A stretch of 64,000 bases of DNA from Phytopythium helicoides (GCA_024867545.1 JANFNE010000076.1:1-64000); one strand, 5' to 3'. Shown: positions 51,001 through 61,895, counted from the stretch's first letter. Translations and numbers: made by a program. The notes: generated by a model from the sequence alone, not told the origin.

Positions 51001-54000
51001 CTCATTTGGAGCGATTATCGCCGCCCAAAACTGCAAGGGAAGTGTTGAACGTTTTAAGATCAGTAACCCAACTAAGATTACAAGCGTCATTCACTTTCAG
51101 ATTACCTTCAAGGCAAAATGGTGGTACTTCAACTCCTCGAGCTTTAGCCCGATCAGCAGGTGTTTACTGTTCAGCCGTCTATGTGGGAGATTCCACCTCT
51201 CGAGTATCGCTTTGTCAGTGTCTACTTTCCGCCCTCCAGCTATCGCGATGTATCAGGCGACTTTTCTCGGCAACCGTTGAAGATAGTCCACCATCGGGGT
51301 CTAGTGGATCAGCGCTTCAATTTGAGCTACGAGGAGAAGGAACACTTCCGTGCGTCACGATCTCAGAGCCCACGCAACGAGACCAAAACGGAATGCTCCA
51401 ACTCAATTACGGCCGCGTCCGCGTTTCAAAGTCAAAGGACTTAGCTCTTGTTCTGCGTAATGACGGTATTTTAAGTGCCACAGTGCTCTTTTCTATCCAG
51501 AGCAACCCAAACTTCCTGTTCGCGCTCGGCAACGGATCAATTGTTCTGGCCCCTCGGGCCACGGAGACACTCGTGCTGCAATTTCGTCCTCTGAAGGCTC
51601 ACGAAGAACCCGTGAGCGCTTTACTCAAGGTTTCCGTTCAGAATAACCAATTTGAGGAGACCACAATCAAGCTTTCTGGTGCCGGGTACAAAGAAGATCT
51701 CGTACTTGAGGACCTCCCTGGTGCTCATGAGGATGACGAGCTTCATTTTAATGATGTCCAGCTACTTGTAGCTGACGATGCAGGTATGGAACCTGGTTCA
51801 GTGAAGGACACACAAGTGTTTTCTCTGTGGAATCAGACAGACGATGTGTTACGCTTCGAGTTTCCTAAAGACCGGGCCTTCTCATTTCACCCATCAGTGG
51901 GTCACCTACCACCGAGAGGCCACAAAATGATTTCAGCTATGTTTGAGCCCGTCTTCGAGCTCGAGCGCAAGGCCATCATCTATCAGCACCATCCAGTTGC
52001 TATTCGCTACCAACGAATTGCTTACAAGGCATCAGCAACCTCACTACCTGTGCATGACTGGGATGACAGCGTGCAGACAGTATCATTTGGAGGCGATGGA
52101 GCCCATGAATCATCATCAACGAAAACAAATATATCAGAACCAGAGTATACTCAGCTTGCATCGCCATCTACGCTTACGCTGAGCTGCTTCGCAGCAGCGG
52201 ACATTCCATCTTTTGAATCAGACACTACTGCAATCCTCTTCCGTCGAACGTTCATGCTCCAAATGTGTGCACACAAGATCACGGTGCGGAATAAGAGCAA
52301 GATTCGTTTACCATTCAGCTGGAGATGGGAGCAGCCGGCAGCATACAGCCAGGAGAACCTCTTTCCGGTTGGGTCATTAGGAGGGAGCTCTGGCCTTGAC
52401 AGTGATTGCCCGTTCGAAATTGTGCCCTTCGATGGTGTTATTCCGCCAGAACAAGTGCAAGAGTTTGTAGTCAAATTTTCACCAATGGAGGTGGACGACT
52501 TCCACTATGTGCTGCAGTTTGAATCATCGACTACAACAATTTCGGTCCTTCAAATTGATGTCCGAGGTGCCTCCTTACGTCCAGCATGTCACTTTGATGT
52601 GGAGCAAAGCGACTATTCTCAACGACGAGCTCCAACTCTACCTGGGCCCATTTGGTGAACTAGGCGCGCTTGATCCTTCCATCAAAGTGATCGAGATGGA
52701 ATCTCTTGGAGTCAAAGTCCGCAACACGCGGCGGTTCTATGTTGTCAACCCCACAAACGTTTCATATGAGTTTTCTTGGGTTCCCCAGGGCGAAATCAAC
52801 CCGTGTTTTCGCTGCGCGACCCCAAAAGGTCTCATGCTTGCTGGCAAGCGCTGCGAGATGATCTTTGAATTCACTCCTCAGCAGCTCGAGCTACAGGAGA
52901 TGTTCTGGTACTTTCCGCATTCCACATTTTGACGTGAATCAGCTCTTTTTGCTTGTAGGATCCACTGTGGAGCCTAGAGTTACGATGGATCGCGGCAGCG
53001 TCAACTTCAACACACTTCTTATTGGGACGAAGGCAACACAGAGCGTGACTCTTGTCAATCATGAGCATATTCCGTTTAACTTTGTTCTTGACAGGTCATC
53101 GCTCGATTTTGCTGGTGAGACACCGGCACTCGTGGTGCATCCACTCAGTGGCGTGATTCCACCGAACAGCCGCTCTACGATTGAAATTGAGTTCATACCG
53201 ACAGAAGAGAAGGCATACAACTTCAACATTAATTGTATTGTCAAACGAAAGCCGACTCGCCTATCTCTGAACGTCAAGGGAGAAGGATACAGTATTCATG
53301 ATGCATTAACTATCTCATCGGATGATCAAAGTGAAAGTCAATCGATAGTCTTGGGCTCTCCCAACCTTCTTGACTTTGGCCTGATCCGCGTGAACGAGGA
53401 GGTACAGCGCACAGTCGTGATTCACAACAACGGGAAATTCAACTTTGAGTTTAACTGGAGCTTCCCTAGACAGCCAATGACTGTTTCAGTCGAGCCCATG
53501 CAAGGAACTATCAAGAAAAACGACCGAGCATCGTGCCGCATCAGATTCGCACCAACCAAGCAGACTTCTCTGGATGGTTCACAGCTAAACTGTACTATTG
53601 CTGGATCCAAGAACTATAATTTCATTCTTCAGGGAAGCGCAGTACCTCCGTCACTCCAGTTTTCCTTCACGTCACACGACTTTGGTCCTTGCTTTGTCGC
53701 TGATCCGGACGCAGAGATTGAGCCAGAATTGGTGACACTCAGCTGTCACCAATATGGACCCAGAGGCTGGGATCGATTTTGACTGTTTGTTTGAAAGGAA
53801 GCCGCATCTACGCGTGGATTGCCCACCGACTATACTCGCCCCTCGTGAATCTATCAACATTCCGATCATATTTATTGCAAGGCAGGAACTGAACTACCTA
53901 GAAATTGTTCCTTTCGTTGTGAACGGATCAACGACTATCAACATTAGTATCCGTGGAGAAGGTACCCTGCCTCGAGTGGAGCTTGTCAACACGTCCATGC

Positions 54001-56162
54001 AAACAGTCTCGTTTGGAAACCTCCAAATTGGACAGCAACTCTCTCGCGCTGTCAAGATTATCAACCGTTCTAAGCGCAAGACAACGGTGCGGTTTGAAGA
54101 TAGCGAGCGGTCGGGAGTTCCATCACTTGACGGATTGGGCATCATAGTGCTTCCACATCGGGAGATGACTTTGCGCTACCAAGGAGAGCGCGGACATCGA
54201 ATTCCGCTTCGCACCAACTGAGCGCATCCCCACTTTCCAGAAAGACATCTTCTCAATGTTGCCGGGTGCAGAAAGAAGCTTCTTACGTTGTCTGGATGCT
54301 GCCAGGGAGTGGAGGTCGCGCTTGAGACAGACACGCTTTCGTTCGGGGCTGTTTGTCTTGGTAGTCAGCTGGTTCGAAAAGTGCGCTTGCAGAATCGTGG
54401 AGACATCCCGTGCAAATTCAGGTGGAACTCGCATCAGTTTGAACCTGACTTCTCGATCACTCCGTCGGAAGGTATTTTGGCTCCGAATAACCACAAAACT
54501 CTAGAAGTTACTTTCAAACCAGCGGCCGTGAATCCGGATGTTCGCTATGACAGGCTGCCGTGTGCGGTTGAAGGCACTAGTCCAGTTATGTTGACCCTGG
54601 TTGGCTCGTGTGTCAACCAAACACCGTCATCTATCCAAGACATCCACTTCAGCTCCCGAGTGCGCGAGACAACAACGAAATCCATCACGATCGAGAACAA
54701 GACCGCTACCGCTTGGAATCTCCTCCCTGTCGTCCAAGGCGAGCACTGGTCATGCCGAGAAAATATCACTGTTGCTGCCAATAGCTCAACATTGCTTGAG
54801 GTGGTGTACCTTCCGCTACGAATGACTCGACAGGGTAATAACGACACCGCAGACTCTTCTCGCCAAGAGATGCATGAGGGCTCTATATTTCTCGCTATCC
54901 CAGATGGAACTGCCCTTCTTTACAATATCTTTGGCAAGGCAGGACCACCTGCTGTTGCAGGGAGCCTCGCATTGACGACTCCAGCCAAAAAGACGCTCGT
55001 TGTCACGATCCCAGTCAAGAATTGGTTGCGGATTGCACAGACATTTCAGGTTGATATTGTCAAATCTGAGGTGAGCGAGTCAACTACTATCCAGGGTTCT
55101 ACATCCATTTCTCTTCAAGGTTCTGCAAGCAAAAACTACACTGCAAAGTTATTTAGCTACATTGAGGGGAAATCTATATTCTCCATTCGACTAACAAACC
55201 AAGAAACAGGCGAGTACTTGGTATATGAAGTGGGCGTCACGACGACCAAGGCGGCGGAGGTAGAGACACTTTACTTCGACGCTCCAGTTCGCCAGTCAAT
55301 GAAGAAAGTCATTTCGATAGAGAACCCGTTTAGTCCTGATCGGGTAGTGCAGTTTGCCGATCCATCTGCTTGGTGGAAGTGCCCGAACCCGTGCATTCGG
55401 GTAAAGCAGCTCAGCGAACTCACTGGTCGGCGGGAAGGGTCCTTTGAGATCGAGTACCGCCCGATTTTGCATTCATCAGCACCGGTTGAGGATCAACTCA
55501 CAATTAGCTTTGCTGAGCTGGGAGAATTCACGTACAAGCTTGTATTAACCACACAGCCAGCATCAACAGAGTGTACATTGCTCTTCAAGGCGCCGCTGGG
55601 AGCATCTCAGACGCAGATGTTTGAATTCGTTAGCTTTGCTAGCCAGACTTCCGAACTTTCGGCCAGTGTTGGCAACGCAGGTAGCTTCTCAATACCACCG
55701 ACATGCAGGGTGGACGCGACAACGGAATGGGAGGGCAAGGTGTTTTCTATTCCAATCAAATTTGAGCCCGAGGCAATTGGTGAGGTCCGTGATTCACTCA
55801 TTCTGCAGTCCGACATAGTTGGAGAGTACAAGTGCTCTCTTCATGGCGTAGCCACAGCCCCACTGCCTCAGGGACCTTTTGTGTTCACTGGATCAGTTGA
55901 CATTGAGTTCAAGAACGTGTTTTCGACTCCCTCGGACTTTGAAGTGGTCAGTGATAGCCCCTCTTTCGTCGTGTCGACTAGGACAATGTCGATCCCCCCA
56001 AAGTCGGCCAAGGTCATCACCGTCAAATTCGATCCCTCTGCAGTGGTGACTGCAAGTGGCAAGACAAGCTCCAACGCGATAGCCGGCAAGCTCTTTGTGT
56101 CATGTCCTTCGATCAAGACCCTTCCTCCGTGGGTCTACTACCTCGAGTCTCAGGCAACGTAG
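42022..56162 (+). CDS. HYDIN: HYDIN homologue, giant axonemal central-pair protein
   Basis: HYDIN is a component of the C2b projection of the axonemal central pair and is needed for ciliary or flagellar bending. The reading frame spans 14.1 kb (about 4,700 residues; human HYDIN is about 5,100) with no intron apparent. The start MAPQKPSEVLHAF is the first ATG before homology. The protein is a long series of ASH/MSP-type immunoglobulin-like repeats, seen as recurring LDFG...V....R.F.I.N.G blocks (for example LDFGDVFISDERTRDFTIQN, LDFGQCFLRYP, LDFGHIVMGTHKVKKFNI). Midway is the nucleotide-kinase-like insert typical of HYDIN, with the P-loop VVMGPPRCGKST at about 47,649-47,684, followed by VLDGYDSVFVPFEKVL. 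Single-base frame breaks occur near 42,185, 43,132, 43,306, 43,615, 43,911, 46,848, 48,000, 50,010, 50,172, 50,590, 51,117, 51,149, 51,262, 52,616, 52,912, 53,744, 54,180 and 54,274. In each case homology resumes at once in the new frame. Confidence 0.92.
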
Positions 56163-56242
56163 TTAGGTCAAAATATTTATCACCTTGGTTCCAAATGTCA
56201 TGTCCGGTGTTAGTGAATAGTTTTGTTTCCTACCCTTGCACG

Positions 56243-57663
56243 TCATGATGCTGACTGCAACTGCGATGGCATGAAATTGTCAGGAAGGAGTGGTTTGTCT
56301 GGGAGCGCGAAGAGCAAGTCCTGGACCGTATATAGGCACCCGTCAGCGATCATCTTAGACAGCGCATGCTCCATCCACGTTAGTGGTACGCTCTGGAAGC
56401 GAGGCTGCGAAATCAGCGTCGTCCACCACGTCGGTGAACGCGACTCCGCTCAGGCTTCCCTAACATCATCCTCACAAAGTCAGGAAGCTGTAGATCCTGC
56501 GAGTGGCATCTGGTGCTTACCCGATACAATGTCAACGATAGCTGGACGAAGAGCCCCATCGTAGCTGAGTAGCTCGTGGCGATCCGTTTCTTCATCCTCG
56601 AGAAACAGTAAGCCCATGGAGCGCAGCATGCGGAAGACAAAGCGCACGTCCCGGCTTACTGCGTTCTTTTTAATGTCGCTGGCCGAGCCCTAGAGTAGAT
56701 TGACTAGTTAGGTTAGTTTGGTGGTATTGCTCTCTTGGCTGCTGCATGTGCTGCGAACCTGCGTGCTGTGCTCTGCTTCCAAATGCCGCACGACCTCCGC
56801 GAACGACGTCCGAACACTGCCGTGTCCGCCTGTAAGCATCTGTCGCTGCTGCCCCAGCAAAAGCTCGAGCATGCCTCGCACGACCCTGGCTCGCTGGTCG
56901 TCGCCGTCCACGCCGTCGACCCGAAGCTCAAAGAAAGCGAGTCTGACAGCGGCCTCCCACTCGTGGCTGCCTCGAGGGCTCTGCCTCAGCCCGCCTCCCC
57001 TGCGTGTGTCGGCAGCCGCCCTCGTCTGGTAGAACTCCCGCGTGAGCTCCATGGCCTGCGCCCAGTGCAGTGCCTCCTCGTTCGGGTCCTCTACCCTGCT
57101 CAAGCGCACGACGCGCAGCTCGCGCGCATGCTCCCTGGCCAGTCAACCAGTACCTCTTAGGTCCCGTACTCGCCTCGCAGGCACTGGCACACGCACGGGT
57201 CCGCGTCCGCGCTCGCGTTGGCGCTGAGCTTTGCCCTCAACCTCGACCAGGTCCCCGAGCGCGGCCGTGGGCGGCCCCTGCGTCCCAGCCGCACGGCCTT
57301 GACGATCCCCGATCCGTCGTCGAGCAGGTACTCGACTGCCGTGAGCTGCTCGTCAGTCCTCTGCTGAAGCAGCAGCGCCGCGCCGTCCCGTGCCACGCAC
57401 CGCGCTCCGGCCCGCTCCGCCACCGCCACCACGACGCCCATGCATCGCGCCTTGGTCAGCAGCTGGCCCGCGCCGCGGCGCCACGCGTGGCTCGCCGGCA
57501 GCGCCGGCAGCGGGCCCCACGTCGTCGCGCAGCTGGCGCGCCAGCAGCCGTACGAACGCCTGCCGGCAGCGTCAGTCACCGCCCTCGCGCGCCGCCCGCA
57601 TAGGATCCCACGCACCCAGGTGAGCGGGTCCCGCCCGGCGTCCCGCAGCCGCTCGCTCGCCAT
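56243..57663 (-). CDS. STN1: STN1-like subunit of the telomeric CST complex
   Basis: STN1 works with CTC1 and TEN1 on single-stranded telomeric DNA and stimulates polymerase alpha-primase fill-in. Exon 1 is 57,616-57,663 (MASERLRDAGRDPLTW). Exon 2 runs from 57,559 to about 57,190, exon 3 is 56,759-57,134, exon 4 is 56,528-56,689 and exon 5 is 56,243-56,404. Introns have GT-AG ends, and intron 3 carries CTAAC. The OB fold is visible as TKARCMGVVVAVAER, EYLLDDGSGIVKAV and LGDLVEVEGKAQ, followed by the family signature DPNEEALHWAQAMELTREFY. Two winged-helix segments follow: DIKKNAVSRDVRFVFRMLRS in exon 4 and WMEHALSKMIADGCLYTVQD in exon 5. Frame breaks lie near 57,490 and 57,270-57,290; the exon 2 donor is not fixed. 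The gene is convergent with HYDIN (80-bp gap) and divergent from RecQ. Assignment rests on remembered family patterns. Confidence 0.75.
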
Positions 57664-57718
57664 GGGTAGAAAGTGCGGCGGCCAATCCCAAATCGGCGGC
57701 GGCCGCAGAGAGCGCCGC
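57664..57718. promoter_or_regulatory. Minimal divergent promoter between STN1 and RecQ
   Basis: Only 55 bp separate the STN1 ATG (57,663, minus) from the preferred RecQ ATG (57,719, plus). The spacer holds a CCAAT box (57,682-57,686) followed by a GC-rich run. If RecQ instead starts at the upstream in-frame ATG (57,662), the two start codons overlap on a single CATG and no spacer remains. Confidence 0.4.
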
Positions 57719-59526
57719 ATGACGCCGGCCGAGGCGGCGCTCGCGCGGCTGCTGGAGCCGCCGGCGCGGCCCTCGCCCGAGCAGCGGCGCGCCGTGGCGC
57801 TGGCCGCGCGCGGGCTCTCGCTCTTCCTGCGGCTGCCCACGGGCGCGGGCAAGAGCGCGGCCTTCCAGGCGCCGGCGCTGCTGGCCGCGGGCGCCACGCT
57901 CGTGGTGGCGCCGCTCGTGGCGCTCGTGGAGGACCAGGCGGCCGCGCTGCGGCGCCGAGGAGTGCCCGTCGCGCAGCTCACGGCCGCCGACCGCCGCCGC
58001 GACCGAGAACCGCTCGAGCAGCGCCTGCGCGGACGCCAGCTCGTGTACACGACGCCAGAGTTCCTGCTGCAGAACGCCGAGATGCGCGCCTGGCTGCGGG
58101 GCGCCGCCGCCGACGCGCGCGTGGCGCGGCTCGTGCTGGATGAGGCCCACTGCGTATTCGAGTGGGGCCACGCCTTCCGCCCCGCCTACCTTGAGCTGGC
58201 GCGCTGGAAGGCGCGCGCGCTGCCGGCCGTGCCCGTCACGCTCGCCACGGCCTCGGTCTCGGACGCCGACGTGCACCACCTAGCGCGCGTGCTCGGCCTG
58301 CGCATCGTGCACGGCCACGAAGTCGACGAGGCCCCGGACGACGCCGCGGACGCCGCCAGCCGCCTCGTGCTCGTGCAGCAGCTCGCCGACAGACCCAACC
58401 TGGCGCTCGAAGTGCTGCGCAAGCCCGCGGACGCCGCCGCGCTGGTCGCTAGACGCGTGGGCACCGCCGCGGCCATCGTATACTGCCTCACGCGCAAGGA
58501 GGCCGAGGATGCCAGCCAGCAGCTCGCGCGCCTCGGTTGCAGCGCCGGCGTGTACCACGGCGGGCTGCCGCGCAGCCGCCGGGAGTTCGTGCGTAAGCAG
58601 TGGATGTTGGGCCGCCTGTCGGTCATCTGCGCTACTAGCGCCTTCGGGGTGTGTGTGCGGCGTCGAGCTTGAAGGATCTGGAGAAGAGCTGACGCGGAGC
58701 TGACTGACACTGCAGATGGGCATCGACCGGCCGGACGTGCGCTTCGTGGTCCACCACTCTATCCCGATGTCGCTGTCGGCGTACATGCAGCAGATCGTAC
58801 GAGCGGCTTCTCCGGCTCAGAGCTTTGTGGAGAGAAATCGAGTGCTAACTGCATCGTCTTCTGCCTCTGCCTTGTGTCTAGGGACGAGCTGGGCGAGACG
58901 GAGAGCCCGCTGAGTGCATCCTGCTCTACGATCCGAACGACAAGGCCCGCGCGTTGAACTTGTCGATCGAACGGCAAGACGCTGGCGGCGAGACCGTCGT
59001 GTCAGGCGGAGCGTCGATGCGGGATCTGAACGATGTCGCCGCTTTCTGTGAGATGCAGCCCCACGAGTGTCGGCGTGAGTTCCTGTATTCACGCTTTGGG
59101 ATGTCGTTTACCAAGTCGGAGTGCGCAGAGCGATGCAACTGCAACATGCCACGCAACGATATTGAAGTGGAACTGGAGCGAGAAGTCAATAACGACATAG
59201 ATCGATCGAGTCTTCGTGACGCCAGAGCAGGAGATGACGACGGGCCTTCGCAGTCAACAATTGAATACTACTACCAGCGCGTGAGAGCTGAAGCCAAGCG
59301 CAACGGACTTCCCAAGCGCGAGGCTCTCTCTCGACAAGTCATCAAGGTGCACATGCATGTGGTTCTGGGATCTCAGTTGCATTGATCTGATGAGTTTTGC
59401 TGGGTCTGCGAGTTCTAGGCGGTTTTGAAGGTGCAGCCATCGTCGAAGGACGAAATGGCACGGTTGAAAGGAGTTGGAGACTCAAGGGCACAATTGTATT
59501 TCGACCTCTTTCGATTTGACCGGTAG
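57719..59526 (+). CDS. RECQ: RecQ-family ATP-dependent DNA helicase with HRDC-like tail
   Basis: A 3'-5' DNA helicase of the recombination and replication-fork repair pathways. Exons are 57,719-58,648, 58,716-58,796, 58,882-59,346 and 59,419-59,526 with GT-AG introns of 67-85 bp; the product is 527 residues. Motif 0 is PSPEQRRAV, motif I LPTGAGKS (39-46), motif II DEAH (141-144), motif III TLATAS, motif [13 protein letters not shown], motif [21 protein letters not shown] and motif [14 protein letters not shown], the last two split by introns. A cysteine cluster (C400, C418, C422, C424 with [11 protein letters not shown]) matches the RecQ zinc-binding module. The last exon adds [18 protein letters not shown], an HRDC-like helical hairpin. 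No frame break is seen. MTPAEAAL was chosen as start because a CCAAT box lies just upstream; an in-frame ATG at 57,662 would add 19 residues. The stop is 36 bp from the convergent SLC37 gene. Confidence 0.93.
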
Positions 59527-59562
59527 CTAAAATGCAGTCTATCGACAGCGGTAGCTTTTAGC

Positions 59563-61475
59563 CTATGCATCTGTTGATCCGGCACGTCGGCGGCGACGGC
59601 GGATAATCAGGATCTCGTGGTACAAAAGGCGCAGAAGGCACACGCACGCAAGAACTGTTCCGACCTCTAGTAGGATGAACACGGGTCCCCATGAGCATAC
59701 TTCAATGCATCTGGGATCTTTCGGGTCACAGCCTTTCGGCTCCTTGTGGCAATCAGCAAGGTACCCCACGAGATACTGAACAAGTGCAGCTCCAATGCTG
59801 CCGGTGCCATCAATAATCCCAGTCACTGTCGACAGCGCGGCGGCGTCTCCCTTTATACTTTCGTGAGTCCCGAGATCTGCGGAGATGGCTGTGCTGATTA
59901 GATTGGCAGGGCCTCCGAGGATGAATCCGCTGGCGAAGAGGAGGATCAATGTTCCATCGTATGATGCCCCCTCTAAGTAGTAGATCGAGACGCTTTATCG
60001 ATGGATAAGCACGGGATCGCGTTAGACAGCCCTTGTGCAGTGAAACCAATCGCAAGCGCAGCTCCTTACCAGGAAAACAGCAGCATGACGACGACAACAG
60101 GAGATCGAACTCCCATCTTGTCAGAAACGTACCCACCGACAAAGCCCCCGAAGATTTGCCCAACATCGTACAGCATCTGAACACATGGGAAGGGAGAAGC
60201 ACGGAAAAGAAAACAAAAGAAATTAGTCCGAGGCTTGGGCACCACATCTACAGCCAATCGAATCGTACCGACACCACATCTGCTGTCGAATTGGACAAGT
60301 TGAGAGACACTGTCAAGTAAAATGGGATCCAGAAGAAGAGGGCATAGTTGACAGACTTGAGGCATGCATATGCCATGGCATACGGGAATACCTGGTGTGG
60401 AAACGACGGCACAAATCGTGTGGGGTCAGAGCAAATTGACATGGACCCGCAAAAACAAACAAACAAGCAATAGTCACGTACCCCAGGGATGCACCACGCA
60501 GCGAAGAACGAGATTCCCTTGGTTGGCGTGGCTTCTACTTTTTCTCGCTCCATCGCACTCTCCACTACGCTCTCGGGCACGCTCTCGGTCACACTCTCTG
60601 ACGCGCTCTCTGTGTCGGATGTTACTGTAGGCGACGCCTTCATCTCGACGGATTCGGGTTTTGCTAATTCAAGCGAAGTGTGCTGATACAAGACGTCTTT
60701 GGGGTCAGCGACGAGAAAGAAGTGGATGACCAGACCGTGCAGCGCGACGAGTCCTGCCGCAGCGATCATGGCCACCTTCCACGCCAGCGTCTTGTCAAAG
60801 ATGGCGAACATGAGTGCCACGAGCCCAGTGCCCACGATGTTCCCAAGGCACGCGTTTCCGCTCCAGATCCCCAGCACGGCTATGGACATTGCAGACACGT
60901 TGAGACTGCGAGAACGGGTGTTTCAGGTGTTTCAGCTGCGCACTCTGTACCTCCTCGCTCGTTCTGGTCAAACCACTTGCCCCTGCGTGTCAGCGAGCAG
61001 CGTTAGTCCGCGCGGGGATCCTCGACCAGCAGTGGGCGGGACCGGTCGCGCACATGACGGCGACGTTGGCGGGCCAGCCCGTGGACTGGACGAGCCCGTT
61101 GAGTCCCCAGAGCACGGCGTAGAAGGCGAGCGAGTGGATGTCGGCGAGCGCGCCGAGCCCGAAGACTAGCACAATGGCGGCCGTGCCCCACATGCCGCCG
61201 GCGATCATGGCGCGCAGGTCGTGCTTGTCGCCCAGCACGCCGCTGACATAGAGCCCGAGCGCGTAGAAGGCCATGAAGAGCGTGTCCAGCAGCCCGTACA
61301 TCTGCGCCTGCTGGTCGCGCGGGTACACGCGCGAGTGGATCCACTGCTCGCTGCTCATCTCGCCCTTGACGGCCGAGAAGGACTTGCGCGACGCGTGGAA
61401 GAGCACGTAGCTCACGAACGTGAGCGCGAACGCGCCGCCCTTGCTGCCCAGGCACTGCGCGCGGCGCGGCGCCAT
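59563..61475 (-). CDS. SLC37-like sugar-phosphate/glycerol-3-phosphate carrier (MFS)
   Basis: A 12-helix major facilitator of the organophosphate:phosphate antiporter group. Exons are 61,054-61,475, 60,951-60,982, 60,482-60,879, 60,269-60,391, 60,070-60,176 and about 59,563-59,972, with short GT-AG introns. Landmarks are YVLFHASRKSFSAVKGEM in helix 1, the DTLFMAFYALGLYVSGVLGD motif, then GIWSGNACLGNIVGTGLV, DVGQIFGGFVGGYVSDKMG and GFILGGPANLISTAISADLG. The first exon starts MAPRRAQCLGSKGG. The central cytosolic loop (between helices 6 and 7) is a low-complexity ES-x-x repeat. The exon 6 acceptor sits at a run of five G where the frame is off by one base, probably another indel. Substrate cannot be told from sequence. 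The tRNA repeat array begins only 68 bp upstream of the ATG, with its tRNA genes pointing toward this gene. Confidence 0.85.
60547..60620 (-). repeat. 12-bp periodic tract in the carrier's central loop
   Basis: On the plus strand the tract reads ACGCTCTCGGGC, ACGCTCTCGGTC, ACACTCTCTGAC, GCGCTCTCTGTG, a 12-bp period with CTCTCGG core. On the coding strand it gives a 4-residue repeat (SESV, TESV, PESV, VESA). It lies inside exon 3 between the two membrane halves. Its core is close to the 12-bp repeat of the satellite array. Confidence 0.65.
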
Positions 61476-61699
61476 GGCGACGGAAGAATGCCGGCTTGGG
61501 GTGGAGCAAACGGGAGTGTGACAGGACGCGTAGGAATAGAGATTGCACCTATCATTTTGGACCAAACCTTCCTCTCTCTCCTTCTCATTTTTTCCTCCAA
61601 CCCAAATCGGTCGGAAAGCCACGCACGCACGCACGCACGCACGCATGGTTCCCAACGGGTGTCACAAAGAGAATGCCATTCTCGTAAAGAATAACCCAA

Positions 61700-61718
61700 A
61701 TCGGTCCATCGGACCGAT
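61700..61718. repeat. Perfect 8-bp inverted repeat in each tRNA unit (first copy shown)
   Basis: Arms ATCGGTCC and GGACCGAT flank the loop ATC. It recurs in each 719-bp unit (62,419, 63,138 and about 63,818), roughly 105-125 bp beyond the tRNA 3' end in the direction of transcription. Function unknown; it may only be a chance feature propagated with the unit. Confidence 0.65.
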
Positions 61719-61794
61719 AGAAGAAATTCGAAAGAAAGAAAGAGGGAAAGAAGAAGAAAAGGCACGACAAGAAAATGGGAAAGCAAAAGCAAAG

Positions 61795-61798
61795 CAAA
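61795..61798 (-). terminator. Candidate Pol III terminator for the first tRNA-Glu gene
   Basis: The first run of four T on the transcribed-sense strand lies about 26 nt past the tRNA 3' end, within the AAAGC tract. The same position recurs in units 2 and 3; in unit 4 an extra AAAAGC brings two such runs. T4 is a minimal Pol III stop, so read-through is possible. Confidence 0.4.
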
Positions 61799-61823
61799 GC
61801 AAAGCAAAGCAAAGCAAAGAATT

Positions 61824-61895
61824 TCCCAAACCGGGACTCGAACCCGGGTCGCGTGGGTGAAAGCCACGTATCCTAACCACCTAGACTATTTGGGA
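61824..61895 (-). tRNA. trnE-UUC: tRNA-Glu (anticodon UUC), copy 1
   Basis: Seventy-two nucleotides on the minus strand fold as a standard cloverleaf: acceptor TCCCAAA pairs with TTTGGGA, anticodon stem CGTGG/CCACG, loop CTTTCAC with anticodon TTC (complement of 61,859-61,861), and T arm CGGGTTCGAGTCCCG. The A box TAGTCTAGGTGG and B box GGTTCGAGTCC are near-perfect Pol III promoter elements. There is no intron and CCA is not encoded. Confidence 0.96.

Noticed and set aside
42022..56162. Programmed +1 frameshifting in HYDIN
   Set aside because: Break sites share no common slippery motif or stop codon, and both extra and missing bases occur, so sequence error is simpler.
42022..56162. HYDIN as a pseudogene
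   Set aside because: Within each frame segment homology is intact and there are no in-frame stops; other neighbouring genes show the same type of one-base breaks.
57157..58279. Minus-strand open frames opposite the RecQ gene
   Set aside because: They are antisense shadows of the helicase exons. Only the part from 57,663 downward belongs to a real minus-strand gene (STN1-like).
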